A stretch of DNA of 15,289 nucleotides, taken from positions 1 to 15,289 of the forward strand of contig DASWVC010000171.1 in NCBI GenBank assembly GCA_036401335.1, in the 5' to 3' direction. Position numbers and translations under genes: made by a program. Source of the stretch: DASWVC01 sp036401335 (GTDB taxonomy: Bacteria > Verrucomicrobiota > Verrucomicrobiia > Chthoniobacterales > JAFAMB01). A model generated the notes under the pieces. The model was not told the origin of the DNA, made no database searches, and saw only the letters and a program-made list of their open reading frames with translations. Below are positions 8,290 through 15,230 of the stretch, in pieces. Each line of letters begins with the position of its first letter. Position 1 is the first letter of the stretch.

Positions 8290-9111
8290 ATGAGCATGAA
8301 AAACACCACCGTCGGCAATTGGTTCTGGGGCGTGATTGGCTGGTTGATCGCCATCACGATCTTTTTTCCGATTTTTTGGATGATGCTCACGGCGTTCAAG
8401 ACCGAACAGGGGGCTTATTCGCCTGACCTGATTTTCATGCCCACCCTGGAATCGTTCCGGGACGTTTTTGCCCGCAGCAATTACCTCGGTTTCGCGTTGA
8501 ACTCGATCTACATCTCGGTCGGGTCCACCCTGTTGTGTTTTCTGTTAGCCATCCCGGCCGCCTACAAAATGTCGTTTTTTCCGACGCCCAAGACCCAATC
8601 GACGCTGCTGTGGATGCTTTCGACGAAAATGATGCCGGCCGTCGGGGTGCTTGTGCCAATTTACCTACTGTTTAAGACCGTTGGACTGCTGGACAGCGTG
8701 CCCGGCCTGATCATTATCTACACTCTGATGAACCTGCCGATCGCCGCCTGGATGTCGTACACTTACTTCTGCGAAGTGCCGGCGGCGATTCTCGAGGCGG
8801 CCCGTATCGATGGCGCCAGCTTGTGGGACGAACTCTGGCATGTGTTGCGACCGATGGCGCTCCCCGGGCTGTCCTCGACGGGCCTGTTGTTGATCATCCT
8901 GAGCTGGAACGAGGCTTTCTGGAGCATCAACCTGACGAGCGCCAACGCAGCACCGCTGACGGTCTTTATCGCATCGTACTCCAGCCCGGAAGGATTATTC
9001 TGGGCCAAGCTGTCAGCGGCCTCGGTGTTAGCCGTTGCCCCCATCATGGTCATGGGGTGGCTCACCCAAAAGCAACTTGTCCGCGGACTCACGTTCGGTG
9101 CCGTGAAATAA
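8290..9111 (+). CDS. smoG: Polyol/sugar ABC transporter permease 2 (SmoG/MtlG type)
   Basis: This 273-residue inner-membrane partner of SmoF is of the MalG-like type, with six predicted membrane segments (the first is about WFWGVIGWLIAITIFFPIFW). The periplasmic NSIYISVGST and the EAA loop ILEAARIDGASLWDELWHVL are well conserved, as is the C-terminal QKQLVRGLTFGAVK. That tail closes most sugar and polyol permeases of this class. It starts 4 bases after smoF. The ATP-binding subunit (SmoK/MtlK/MalK type) and polyol dehydrogenases that often complete such operons do not follow. Instead the next gene, after 55 bases, is tRNA-Pro(GGG), so the ATPase must come from elsewhere. Confidence 0.9.
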   Translation: MSMKNTTVGNWFWGVIGWLIAITIFFPIFWMMLTAFKTEQGAYSPDLIFMPTLESFRDVFARSNYLGFALNSIYISVGSTLLCFLLAIPAAYKMSFFPTPKTQSTLLWMLSTKMMPAVGVLVPIYLLFKTVGLLDSVPGLIIIYTLMNLPIAAWMSYTYFCEVPAAILEAARIDGASLWDELWHVLRPMALPGLSSTGLLLIILSWNEAFWSINLTSANAAPLTVFIASYSSPEGLFWAKLSAASVLAVAPIMVMGWLTQKQLVRGLTFGAVK

Positions 9112-9166
9112 GCGTTTGCGCTTGCAAATCCATTCCAGCCAGCCCATTTTCACCGCCTGTCTGTTC

Positions 9167-9240
9167 CGGGCCGTAGCACAGCTTGGTAGTGCGCTTGAAT
9201 GGGGTTCAAGAGGTCGTGGGTTCGAATCCCGCCGGCCCGA
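9167..9240 (+). tRNA. tRNA-Pro (anticodon GGG)
   Basis: The acceptor pairs CGGGCCG with CGGCCCG, the D arm is GCAC/GTGC, and the anticodon arm is CTTGA-ATGGGGT-TCAAG, giving anticodon GGG. The T arm is GTGGG-TTCGAAT-CCCGC. C1:G72 and A73 fit proline identity. The 3' CCA is not encoded (GAC follows), unlike the UGG gene in this window. The loop carries an A32-U38 pair, a known trait of tRNA-Pro(GGG), and G36-G37, so it is also a TrmD substrate type. It lies 55 bases after smoG with no obvious terminator between. Confidence 0.97.
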
Positions 9241-9297
9241 GACGGACGTTGCAACGAAGCGTCGGATGCGTGGTTGCGAGTGCATCCGGGTCTGGCC

Positions 9298-9933
9298 ATG
9301 AGCAGTGCCCGTTTCCTGAGTTTGCTTTTCCTCGCCTACGCCGCATGCGGGGCATGCGGCGGTTTTGGTCAGGATCCCACCGTTCCTGGGACCCCTTTGC
9401 CGTCGTTGCCCGGCGATGTGCTTGAGCCTCAACCGAGCCCGGCAGAAACAGCCACCCCGGCACCGACACCGGAAAAAGCCGCTCCGGACCTCTTGCCTGA
9501 ATCGGGGGCACTGCCGTCTCCGTCGGCGAGTCCGCCTGCCCAGGCAGTTCCGGACCTGATCCCGAACCTGGTCGCTCCACGAGCGTTCCTGCCTCCTGAG
9601 GCCACGCAAAGTGTTGCCCAGAAACTGAAAGACGCGATTCGCTTCCGGGAACTGCGTTCTCTGGCTGAGCGCAGCCCTTACGCAATCTGGCTGTTGCAGA
9701 CCGCTGACCGCACCCAAACGGCCGAAGGGCGCCGCCAATACCTGCGGGCCTACTACCGTTACACAACCGCTGCCATGCTGAGGACGGAGCCGCGTCTGGC
9801 GCCGATGATCAAGGCCTACGGAAACGCCCGGATTCAATCCACCCTTCAGCATAACCTGCAGCCGACAATTCCTTCTTATGAATTCACGAAGGAGGGCCAA
9901 GTGCGTCAGCCCGTTGCCTCGCGGGGGCGGTGA
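9298..9933 (+). CDS. Small secreted proline-rich protein of unknown function
   Basis: I do not recognise a named family. The 211-residue product starts at the ATG at 9298. The frame is open upstream through the tRNA gene, which cannot be coding. An N-terminal signal-like segment (MSSARFLSLLFLAYAACGACG) contains Cys residues at 17 and 20 that could serve as a lipobox, so it may be a lipoprotein. A low-complexity linker rich in Pro, Ala, Thr and Ser runs from about 25 to 100. A compact helical, charged domain follows (about 105-190), including RFRELRSLAERSPYAIWLLQ and RRQYLRAYYRYTTAAML. Similar small proteins seem familiar to me from verrucomicrobial genomes, but that is recollection, not evidence. 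It lies 57 bases after tRNA-Pro(GGG). Confidence 0.7.
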   Translation: MSSARFLSLLFLAYAACGACGGFGQDPTVPGTPLPSLPGDVLEPQPSPAETATPAPTPEKAAPDLLPESGALPSPSASPPAQAVPDLIPNLVAPRAFLPPEATQSVAQKLKDAIRFRELRSLAERSPYAIWLLQTADRTQTAEGRRQYLRAYYRYTTAAMLRTEPRLAPMIKAYGNARIQSTLQHNLQPTIPSYEFTKEGQVRQPVASRGR

Positions 9934-10348
9934 ACGGGGGAACGGGGGCTCAAGGAGGGCCCTTGAGGACAAACTTCCCTGCCGGGGAAGGTGCGTCCCG
10001 GGTTCGGCAGGGTCAGCGGTCCCTCGCCGATCAAGACAACAGCGCAGCTACCGCGGCAGGGCCGGTTATCCCTGACCAACCGCCACCGCTGAGACGCGTG
10101 AATATTGGATCGGGTCAGGAGGACGTGATCCGGATTCAACCACGGTTGAGGCATTCCTACCGTCAGTGATTTGCACACTGACTTCCATAACCTCCGCGTT
10201 CCTACCTTGGCATTCGACCTAACTCAGGGTTGTTAAACGGTTAGAAAACTTCGGTGCGTTAATGCGATCATGATCTTTGTTCCTGGGAGTAAAGTTCTTT
10301 GTGTCGTGCGGGGACCATGCAAAAGTTTCCATCCAGGTGAGCGGAAAG
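9934..10348. other. Stretch without a supported gene
   Basis: No gene can be defended here. A hairpin CTCAAGG/CCTTGAG (9949-9967) follows the stop of the secreted protein but has no T run. A 79-codon frame begins with GTG at 9930, overlapping that stop as GTGA, and ends at 10169. Its codon use is mixed and it matches nothing I know. From about 10170 to 10330 the sequence becomes noticeably richer in A and T than its surroundings. Confidence 0.5.
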
Positions 10349-10850
10349 CTAAGGCGGGTTCCAGAATACTGCATCGTCCGTTTTGTTGTTGCCCGTAGTG
10401 CGAAAGGCCTTCAGCGTGTTCGGGCCGGGATTTAGCGTCACATAACAGTAGGATTCGTGAGACAGATTTTGCCGTTCTTCGGGGTGGAAGCGTCTTGACG
10501 GAGACAGCTGCAAGGGTGGATCCCGATGTTGGTCGATGCAACCCCTTGCGCCGTGCTCGGTCGGGCCCACCGCTCGACCCGGAAACGCACTTCGATAGTA
10601 AACCAGATCTCCTCCGATCGGTTGAACGGAGCCACCATACCAACCCAGGTCGATGTTGAAAGCAATCAGGTCGGTATGGAACGAAAGGGGATCGTTCGCA
10701 GCGGCGCACGGTATTCGCGGCCCGAAAGCGAAGAAAAAACTGCTTCTCCTTAAGGCTCGGATCGAAGACGATGTGCCGCCTGTACCAGCCGACGCCTGCT
10801 TCAAGGCTCGGATCTTTGTAGTGTATGACGTCAAGCCGTCCGCCGTGACA
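10349..10850 (-). pseudogene. Decayed fragment, probably of a glycoside hydrolase family 2-like protein
   Basis: Protein-like sequence is spread over two minus-strand frames. The first piece (about 10707-10850) includes GVGWYRRHIVFDPSL and EKQFFLRFRAANTV. This resembles the N-terminal sugar-binding beta-sandwich of family 2 enzymes, with its GxGWYRR...L...LRF pattern. The frame then shifts, and a second piece (10349 to about 10660) ends in YVTLNPGPNTLKAF followed by a Trp-Asn-Pro-Pro terminus. That resembles the closing beta-sandwich of the same enzymes, where 'L.PG.N.LKA' and a final hydrophobic strand recur. Intact enzymes have 600-1000 residues and a catalytic barrel, and nothing of the barrel is seen. 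I infer an internally deleted, frameshifted remnant. The resemblance is by eye; another beta-sandwich protein is possible. Confidence 0.4.
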
Positions 10851-10987
10851 GAACCCGAAGGAAGGTTTGGGTTCCCCAAAGGCGAGGGTGTTAAAGGAGC
10901 CGCGGTACCGCGCGGGTCGGATTCAAACGGTGACGCCGCAGCGGTCACCTGGCGGGTCAACGGTCAGGACTTGGGCGTGCAGGGAGC

Positions 10988-11467
10988 TCAAAGGCAAGGA
11001 GTTTGCGCGCCCGATCGGTCCGCAGCTGAGGATTGGCGTTGAGACTTAGGCTTGGATGCGAGCGGCACGCGTGCCTTGCGTGAGCATCCGGAGACGGCCC
11101 GCTCCGCGGGAGCGTCTTCACTCGGAGCGCCTGAGACGCTCAGGCCATAGTGAACGTAGACCTCGCGTTCGCGTTCGGGACTGAGCGGGACACCCACCGG
11201 ATGACGCGGCGCGTGACAAAGCACGTCTCGCCCGTAGGGAACCCGGACCGATGCGTGCGTGGGGCTAACCCGAATGCCCTGGGCTGGCACGAGCAGATCT
11301 TGAGTGGTGACCCAGGCGGTTCGAATCCCGAGAAAGCGCGCCTCGGTTTTGCCCTCGGGCACCCACATCGACGCCAGACGGCCAATCGGCCACCCAAAGA
11401 AATCCTGGACGTGAAAGCCGATCCAGGACCGGCACGGGGTAGCCTTCCAGGCCCTTGAACGCTCCAT
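10988..11467 (-). CDS. PRC-barrel domain protein
   Basis: This is a small beta-barrel protein of about 159 residues from the ATG at 11467. The PRC barrel is the fold of the photosynthetic reaction centre H subunit and of RimM; in soil bacteria, free-standing copies are often stress-linked and of unknown role. Seen are WIGFHVQDFFGWPIGRLASM, then TAWVTTQDLLVPAQGIRVS, VRVPYGRDVLCHAP and the closing LSPEREREVYVHYGL. The last is the usual acidic 'SPE.E..IY.HYGL' ending of this family. A low-complexity tail of about 50 residues follows. The frame stays open upstream to 11683, but that part is Arg/Pro-rich and does not look like protein. The start MERSRAWKATPCRSW fits the family best. It may be a live gene or one starting to decay. 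Confidence 0.65.
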   Translation of the reverse strand: MERSRAWKATPCRSWIGFHVQDFFGWPIGRLASMWVPEGKTEARFLGIRTAWVTTQDLLVPAQGIRVSPTHASVRVPYGRDVLCHAPRHPVGVPLSPEREREVYVHYGLSVSGAPSEDAPAERAVSGCSRKARVPLASKPKSQRQSSAADRSGAQTPCL

Positions 11468-11726
11468 ACCCCCAAAGATCACCTTGGTTCCGACGAAGTC
11501 CCCATACTTTGACGATTGCGTTGGGGTTTCCTCCCTGGTATGGCGGGCAGGCGTATTTCGCGGTCCGCCGGAAGATCGAGGGCGATTACTCGAGGCCCGG
11601 ATAACTCCTCGTCGGAGAAGCGCACGCTTCCGGGCGCCACGTTTCCCCGGCGGACGTACCATTCCTTCAACGGTTCCAGGCACGTGTGCAAATGCAATCC
11701 CGTCAAGCCGGCCGGGCCGGCACCGT
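11468..11726. other. Intergenic stretch upstream of the PRC-barrel gene
   Basis: It separates the terminator of the secreted-protein gene from the PRC-barrel start. Several short minus-strand frames run through it, one with EWYVRRGNVAPGSVRFSDEE, but none is recognised. No convincing promoter was found. Confidence 0.35.
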
Positions 11727-11759
11727 AAAAAGAAAAACCCCGGCCCTTTCGAACCGGGA
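11727..11759 (-). terminator. Intrinsic terminator of the secreted-protein gene
   Basis: On the minus strand the stem TCCCGG/CCGGGG, with a loop containing TTCGAAAGGG, is followed by TTTTTCTTTTT. It begins 22 bases after the stop codon of the 325-residue secreted protein. The T tract is on the minus-strand side only, so it serves that gene and insulates the PRC-barrel gene downstream. Confidence 0.85.
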
Positions 11760-11780
11760 TTTTGGGGTTAAGGGAATTGC

Positions 11781-12758
11781 TCAGAACCTCCGGCTGATGA
11801 AATCAGGCAGGATCGCGCCCACGTTAAACGCCACACCGCCGGTGGGCGCGCTGTAAATAAGCCAATTGGTTCCCGCGCCCAAATCCCCGACGGGGAAGCT
11901 GACCGCGAGGCCCGTCCGCGACACGAGCAACGGCGCGTGCGCCGGGAGCACGGTGTAGAGTTCCACCGTCGCGTCGGGGAACGTCAGAAACACCGCGTCG
12001 TGCGAGCCGCTGTGGGCGAAAAAACTCGCCGGAATGAGCGCGTTGTAGTTCTCGCCGCCAATCGCGAATGTCGCGTACAGCAACGCGTCCGTGAACGGGC
12101 CGGGCCGCGGGGGCTGGTCCTGGACGCAAAACTCCAAGAAGAACCCGGCATTCGGGGCCGAGTACTTCGTCACCGGCGCGTCGGGGCCGTAGTGCCCCAG
12201 AACGTCGAAGACGGTGCCCGGGATCGGGGTGCCGACGAACGAGGCCGGGACGGCGGGAACCATGGTCGCGTTCGGGGGCGTGCCGATGGTGAACGCCACG
12301 GTGCGGTTGCCGAACGGACCCGCCACGTAATGCGACACGCCGCCCGGGTCGGGGGTGCCAATCAGGCTCGGGGCTCCGTTCAGGTCATTTGACGTGTACG
12401 AAACCGTGAACCCGGCCGCGTTCGTCAACGTCGTCGTGTTCACGGGGGCGGCGGGGTTGGCGTCGTTTTCACTGATCAACCCCGCGGTCAGGTCGGTCAC
12501 GACCCCGCCGAAGTCGTAGGAGCCGGTGAGCACCGGGCCGGTGGCCACGACGGGTTTGTTCAAGTTGGCGGGGTTCGCGAAGCCGTTCGGGGCCAGGAAC
12601 GTCATCGTGAAGGTCGCGCCGGGCGCGGTGAAGTTCGTCGTGGGGGTGCCGGCGGGGAACGTGCCGGTGACGACGTACCGGACGCCTTGCGCGAACAAGG
12701 CACCCGGGATGGAAAGCGCCGCAAGGGCGGCGAGGACGGTTGGGCGTAAATTACGCAT
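11781..12758 (-). CDS. Secreted beta-rich protein of unknown function
   Basis: This is a 325-residue exported protein that I cannot assign to a named family. The ATG at 12758 gives a classical signal peptide (MRNLRPTVLAALAALSIPGA, cleavage probably after LFAQ). The frame stays open to 12965, but that extension lacks coding character. The mature protein is rich in Thr, Pro, Gly, Ala and Phe, with alternating polar and hydrophobic stretches that suggest beta strands. Its opening (VRYVVTGTFPAGTPTTNFTAPG) recalls secreted proteins that carry a PEP-CTERM anchor, but the C-terminus (AILPDFISRRF) has no PEP motif, membrane helix or LPXTG signal. It is therefore probably free in the periplasm or outside. 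There is one Cys in the mature part (in LEFCVQDQPP). It has its own terminator and stands alone. Confidence 0.8.
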   Translation of the reverse strand: MRNLRPTVLAALAALSIPGALFAQGVRYVVTGTFPAGTPTTNFTAPGATFTMTFLAPNGFANPANLNKPVVATGPVLTGSYDFGGVVTDLTAGLISENDANPAAPVNTTTLTNAAGFTVSYTSNDLNGAPSLIGTPDPGGVSHYVAGPFGNRTVAFTIGTPPNATMVPAVPASFVGTPIPGTVFDVLGHYGPDAPVTKYSAPNAGFFLEFCVQDQPPRPGPFTDALLYATFAIGGENYNALIPASFFAHSGSHDAVFLTFPDATVELYTVLPAHAPLLVSRTGLAVSFPVGDLGAGTNWLIYSAPTGGVAFNVGAILPDFISRRF

Positions 12759-12797
12759 GCCGTCGAAAACTAAAATTCGGCGTAAAAAGGCGAGGCC

Positions 12798-12826
12798 ATA
12801 ATGCAGCCTGCGGCGACACCCCACAA
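12798..12826 (-). promoter_or_regulatory. Possible promoter of the secreted-protein gene
   Basis: On the minus strand TTGTGG (12821-12826) and CATTAT (12798-12803) are separated by 17 bases, with the -10 about 40 bases before the ATG. The hexamers match the consensus at three and four of six positions, and the flanking sequence is A/T-rich. This is weak evidence. Confidence 0.3.
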
Positions 12827-12861
12827 CGATTAGAGAAACGCAAAATTTTGTCCTTACTTCC

Positions 12862-13110
12862 TTGATGGTCTGGAGCCGCCCGTGTCCCGAACAAGCTGCC
12901 GGCAGTCCAGCTACGCCTGAGCCCGTAAAGGGTGCCGATGCCGGCCATGCAGACGCGATGAACAACCTGGGTGCCCTGTACCAGAACGGCTGGGCCGTAG
13001 CCCGAAATCACGTCAAAGCCCAGGCTTGGTATCGAAAATCCGCCTTCGCCAGCGCGGAGGGCATCGTTAACGCTCGTCAGCTGGCCGTTGAAAGAGGTTC
13101 GCAGTTCTAG
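12862..13110 (+). pseudogene. Remnant of a Sel1-repeat protein
   Basis: The 82-codon frame contains one clear Sel1/TPR-like repeat: GHADAMNNLGALYQNGWAVA followed by KAQAWYRKSAFASAEGI. This fits the pattern A..NLG..Y..G.GV..D..KA..WYRKAA. Real Sel1 proteins carry several repeats and usually a signal peptide; here a single repeat stands after about 30 unrelated residues. The expected Gly and Asp in the loop are Trp-Ala and Asn-His, and the next repeat breaks down to VNARQLAVERG before the stop. It is most likely the last repeat of a truncated gene, in line with the broken genes that follow on the same strand. A short functional protein cannot be excluded. Confidence 0.55.
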
Positions 13111-13116
13111 AATGTC

Positions 13117-13251
13117 GTGGAAACAAAAACCACCCTTGGCGACTGGCTCACATTAAACGAAGCTGCCGTTTATCTAAGAATCCCGGTCCTCTCCCTTCGA
13201 AAATTGACCAAGAAGCAGGTCACGCGTCGCCGGATCAACCATTTAAACTGA
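13117..13251 (+). pseudogene. Truncated excisionase-type helix-turn-helix protein
   Basis: A 44-codon frame from GTG at 13117 reads DWLTLNEAAVYLRIPVLSLR followed by KLTKKQVTRRRINHLN. This is the start of the MerR-like HTH_17/excisionase fold, which has the pattern LTL.EAA.YLGIP.STLRKL...PARRIN. Family members continue with a wing (RWRF...DL..WL) that carries part of the DNA contact, but here a TGA ends the frame right after the RIN segment. It lies 26 bases before the integrase fragment, the usual order of excisionase then integrase in integrated elements. I read it as a dead remnant. Confidence 0.6.
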
Positions 13252-13277
13252 CGTCCTAAGATTGCTGACCTGGAGGA

Positions 13278-13694
13278 TTGGCCATCGTCCCGCGCAACCA
13301 AGGTAAAAACCAGCGTAAGGACAAAGTCAGCCTTGCGCCCAATTTAGTCGAGTGGCTTTTACCCTACCGGCATGCATCAGGCACCTGGCTGGCCCTTTCT
13401 CATGCGCCGCAATCCCGTCGTCGCCCCAGCAGACGTCGGACGCGCGACCTCGTCTGCCTCGCGGCGGAAACCGCCGGGGTCACCTTGCCCGATAATGTGG
13501 GCCGGAACCGCTTCATCGCGTACGATGTTGCGTTGCACGAATCGATCGACAGAACCGCGTTGGAGTCAAACAATTCGGCGGCGATGATCGAAAAGGATTA
13601 CAGGGACATCATCACCAAGGAAAAGGCGGGCCGGTATTTTGACATCCGACCGGACGCGAGCCGGAAGGTCATCCCGATGACGGCAGCCGCGTGA
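13278..13694 (+). pseudogene. C-terminal fragment of a tyrosine recombinase/phage-type integrase
   Basis: The 138-codon frame aligns by eye with the catalytic C-terminal third of integrases common in Planctomycetes and Verrucomicrobia. VSLAPNLVEWLLPY corresponds to the segment after the catalytic Lys strand, DNVGRNRFIAYDVAL to the box II 'N.LRHSF.SYR.A', and TALESNNSAAMIEKDYRDII to 'ALE.GNSP..I..HYRELV' with the nucleophile at Tyr108. The box II Arg is kept (Arg76), but the residues after it are changed: His to Asn, Ser to Arg, and the later Arg to Asp. The N-terminal core-binding domain and the first catalytic Arg are absent. A TTG start follows GGAGGA with no spacer. Together these indicate an inactive relic. 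Confidence 0.7.
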
Positions 13695-13734
13695 GGTACG
13701 CCCGGGCCGCCAACGCTAGGAAGGGGCAGCGGGG

Positions 13735-14013
13735 ATGGGTACGGCGCTGGTCTTGAGGCCCGGCAATGCGGCGATCTCGGTCGGGCGTCTGCCCACCATC
13801 AGCCCCTCGGATCTGGGGGTGGTCACCGAAGCGTTGATCGCTCGTCATGTCCACCGACGCTCCGTTTGCAGACGAGGTGAGTGCAATAGGTTGCCCCTTT
13901 GATCCACGGCAAGGTCGGATGCGCGGGAACGACTGCTCGAAAAGATGGGCTTGATGCGGGCGGAAGCCGACGCATGGCGGGAACGGACCCCTTTGACGGA
14001 CGGCGTGGCCTGA
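13735..14013 (+). pseudogene. Small interrupted reading frame of unknown origin
   Basis: From an ATG at 13735, preceded by GGGG, one frame reads MGTALVLRPGNAAISVGRLP and then VVTEALIARHVHRR before a TGA at 13900. The same frame resumes and reads ERLLEKMGLMRAEADAWRER to a TGA at 14011. Both halves look like protein and share a frame, so this may be one gene broken by a nonsense mutation, or two chance frames. No family is recognised. It lies between the integrase relic and the Dabb gene. Apart from this, 13695-14052 shows nothing. Confidence 0.3.
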
Positions 14014-14052
14014 ACAACCTTTAGCCCACCCACCGTTGCGAATGGAGACCCA

Positions 14053-14358
14053 GTGAAGCATATCGTTGTATTCAAGTACAAGGCCAGTGCCACGTCCGGC
14101 CAGATCGACGAAGTAAACAAAGCTTTCAAGGCGCTGAAAGGCAAGATCCCGGGCATTGCTTCATTTGAATATGGAGTGAATAACAGCCCCGAAAACCTGA
14201 ACAAGGGATTGACCCATGTTTACCTTATCACCTTTGAAAACGCCGGGGCGCGTGATGCTTACCTCCCCCATCCCGAACATAAAAAGTTCGGAGAACTGTT
14301 AGGGAAGCTGGATGTTTTGGACGACGCGTTTGTCGTCGATTTTCAGGTCAGTGAATAA
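14053..14358 (+). CDS. Dabb (stress-responsive A/B barrel) domain protein
   Basis: This 101-residue, single-domain protein has the dimeric ferredoxin-like alpha+beta barrel fold. It opens with KHIVVFKYK, followed by a helix (QIDEVNKAFKALKGKIPGIA), then FEYGVNNSPENLNKGLTHVY, LITFENAGARDAYLPHPEHK and the closing strand AFVVDFQV, the standard order of the Dabb family (PF07876-like). The LPHPEHKKF segment is the usual Y..HP.H..F signature. The family includes plant and bacterial stress proteins and a few cyclases; as a free-standing bacterial copy its reaction is unknown. The GTG start has a good GGAG five bases upstream. It is intact although its left neighbours are decayed. Confidence 0.9.
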   Translation: MKHIVVFKYKASATSGQIDEVNKAFKALKGKIPGIASFEYGVNNSPENLNKGLTHVYLITFENAGARDAYLPHPEHKKFGELLGKLDVLDDAFVVDFQVSE

Positions 14359-14921
14359 GCACGAGGGCCGCTCGACCGCGCGCGGGGCTGGCTGACGAGC
14401 GGCACTCGAAAAATGGCAGTGGAGGGCGTGGTGTCCCATAATCGTTTAGGGTGCGGACCAAAAGCCGGGGAGATGGTCACCTGGTCGTCCCCTGGGTGGC
14501 GCAGCATTTCCGGCGTGGAGCGACGGAACTCGGGTGGTTCGCCTAGAAAGAGCACGCCGCGAGGGTCCAGACTGACCTCGTCTGCGGAGGCATGAGCGGT
14601 GCCGCGCCTGCGCTTGGGCCTGGAGGCGCCGGTCGGTTGGGCGCATCACGCGTTGGCGCCTAGCCGGGTTTTCGAACCTGCCTCAGCGGGACGATTTCAC
14701 CGGTGAGCCTCCCCCGATTTTGCGGGGGAAGTACACGGTCGTAGGTGACGAGCGGTTGTGGCCGCTGCAGCGGGTACTTGAGCCCGCCCAAGCGGGAATG
14801 CTTTCCTGAATGGGCTTTGCCGGTTCGCAGTGTACTTCCTGCGGCTGCTCAATCGGACGCGACACGGGCACCTTTAACGAAGCTGCTAAGGCAGGGCGTT
14901 ACCACGAGCCCGCTTCGCCCG
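14359..14921. other. Stretch without a supported gene
   Basis: No gene is recognised. A plus-strand frame without a start codon, about 14660-14809, reads protein-like (RDDFTGEPPPILRGKYTVVG, then DERLWPLQRVLEP) and may be a relic. A compact hairpin TCCCCCG-ATTTTG-CGGGGGA lies at 14710-14729 and a smaller CCCGC/GCGGG one at 14783-14795. Neither has a T tract, so they are not called terminators. Confidence 0.4.
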
Positions 14922-15230
14922 TTACGCCAGCTCACCTGAAAGGAACCCCTCCACCTTGTTGAGGGTGTAGTCGGACGTCACGCGCTTGCCCTTGCGCCAC
15001 GCCGGGAAAACGGATTCGTGCGGGCCGCAGCGGGCGGTTACCTCTGTCCACCTGCTCATGGTGCGTTCGCGGTACGCTTCCAGCCCCAGGCGGCGGGCAA
15101 TCACCGCCGGTCCGTGGCCGCGGCGGGCCAATGCTTTGATTCGGTTTTCGTAAACGTCGCGCACCCGGGCGCGCCACCGGCGCGGGCGGCGTTTTGAATC
15201 CCCGGCTCGATGGCAGAGTGGATCGGCCAT
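14922..15230 (-). CDS. Small basic protein of unknown function with possible helix-turn-helix
   Basis: The 102-codon frame starts at an ATG at 15230 that overlaps the TGA of the upstream VOC gene by one base (TGATG), an arrangement suited to translational coupling. The product is strongly basic. The segment NRIKALARRGHGPAVIARRL resembles a recombinase-type helix-turn-helix, and the C-terminus runs SDYTLNKVEGFLSGELA. Codons from about residue 18 onward end mostly in G or C, as in real genes of this genome, while the first 17 residues look less coding. No family is recognised. It could be a live small gene, or a fragment of a longer one joined by chance to the VOC gene. Confidence 0.4.
   Translation of the reverse strand: MADPLCHRAGDSKRRPRRWRARVRDVYENRIKALARRGHGPAVIARRLGLEAYRERTMSRWTEVTARCGPHESVFPAWRKGKRVTSDYTLNKVEGFLSGELA

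Noticed and set aside
10653..11042. A 129-codon plus-strand frame
   Set aside because: It runs antisense to the GH2-like pieces, has no recognisable domain, and its Lys/Leu-rich start mirrors the minus-strand coding signal.
11318..11330. A 13-base match (GGTTCGAATCCCG) to the T arm of tRNA-Pro(GGG), a possible attachment site
   Set aside because: It lies inside the PRC-barrel coding region, where it encodes ordinary residues, and it matches the near-universal T-loop consensus. The match does not extend to the tRNA 3' end.
12759..12965. Longer N-terminus for the secreted protein
   Set aside because: The extension is Arg/Leu-rich without coding character, and the ATG at 12758 begins an ideal signal peptide.
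14710..14729. Hairpin as an intrinsic terminator
   Set aside because: There is no T tract on either strand and no supported gene ends next to it.
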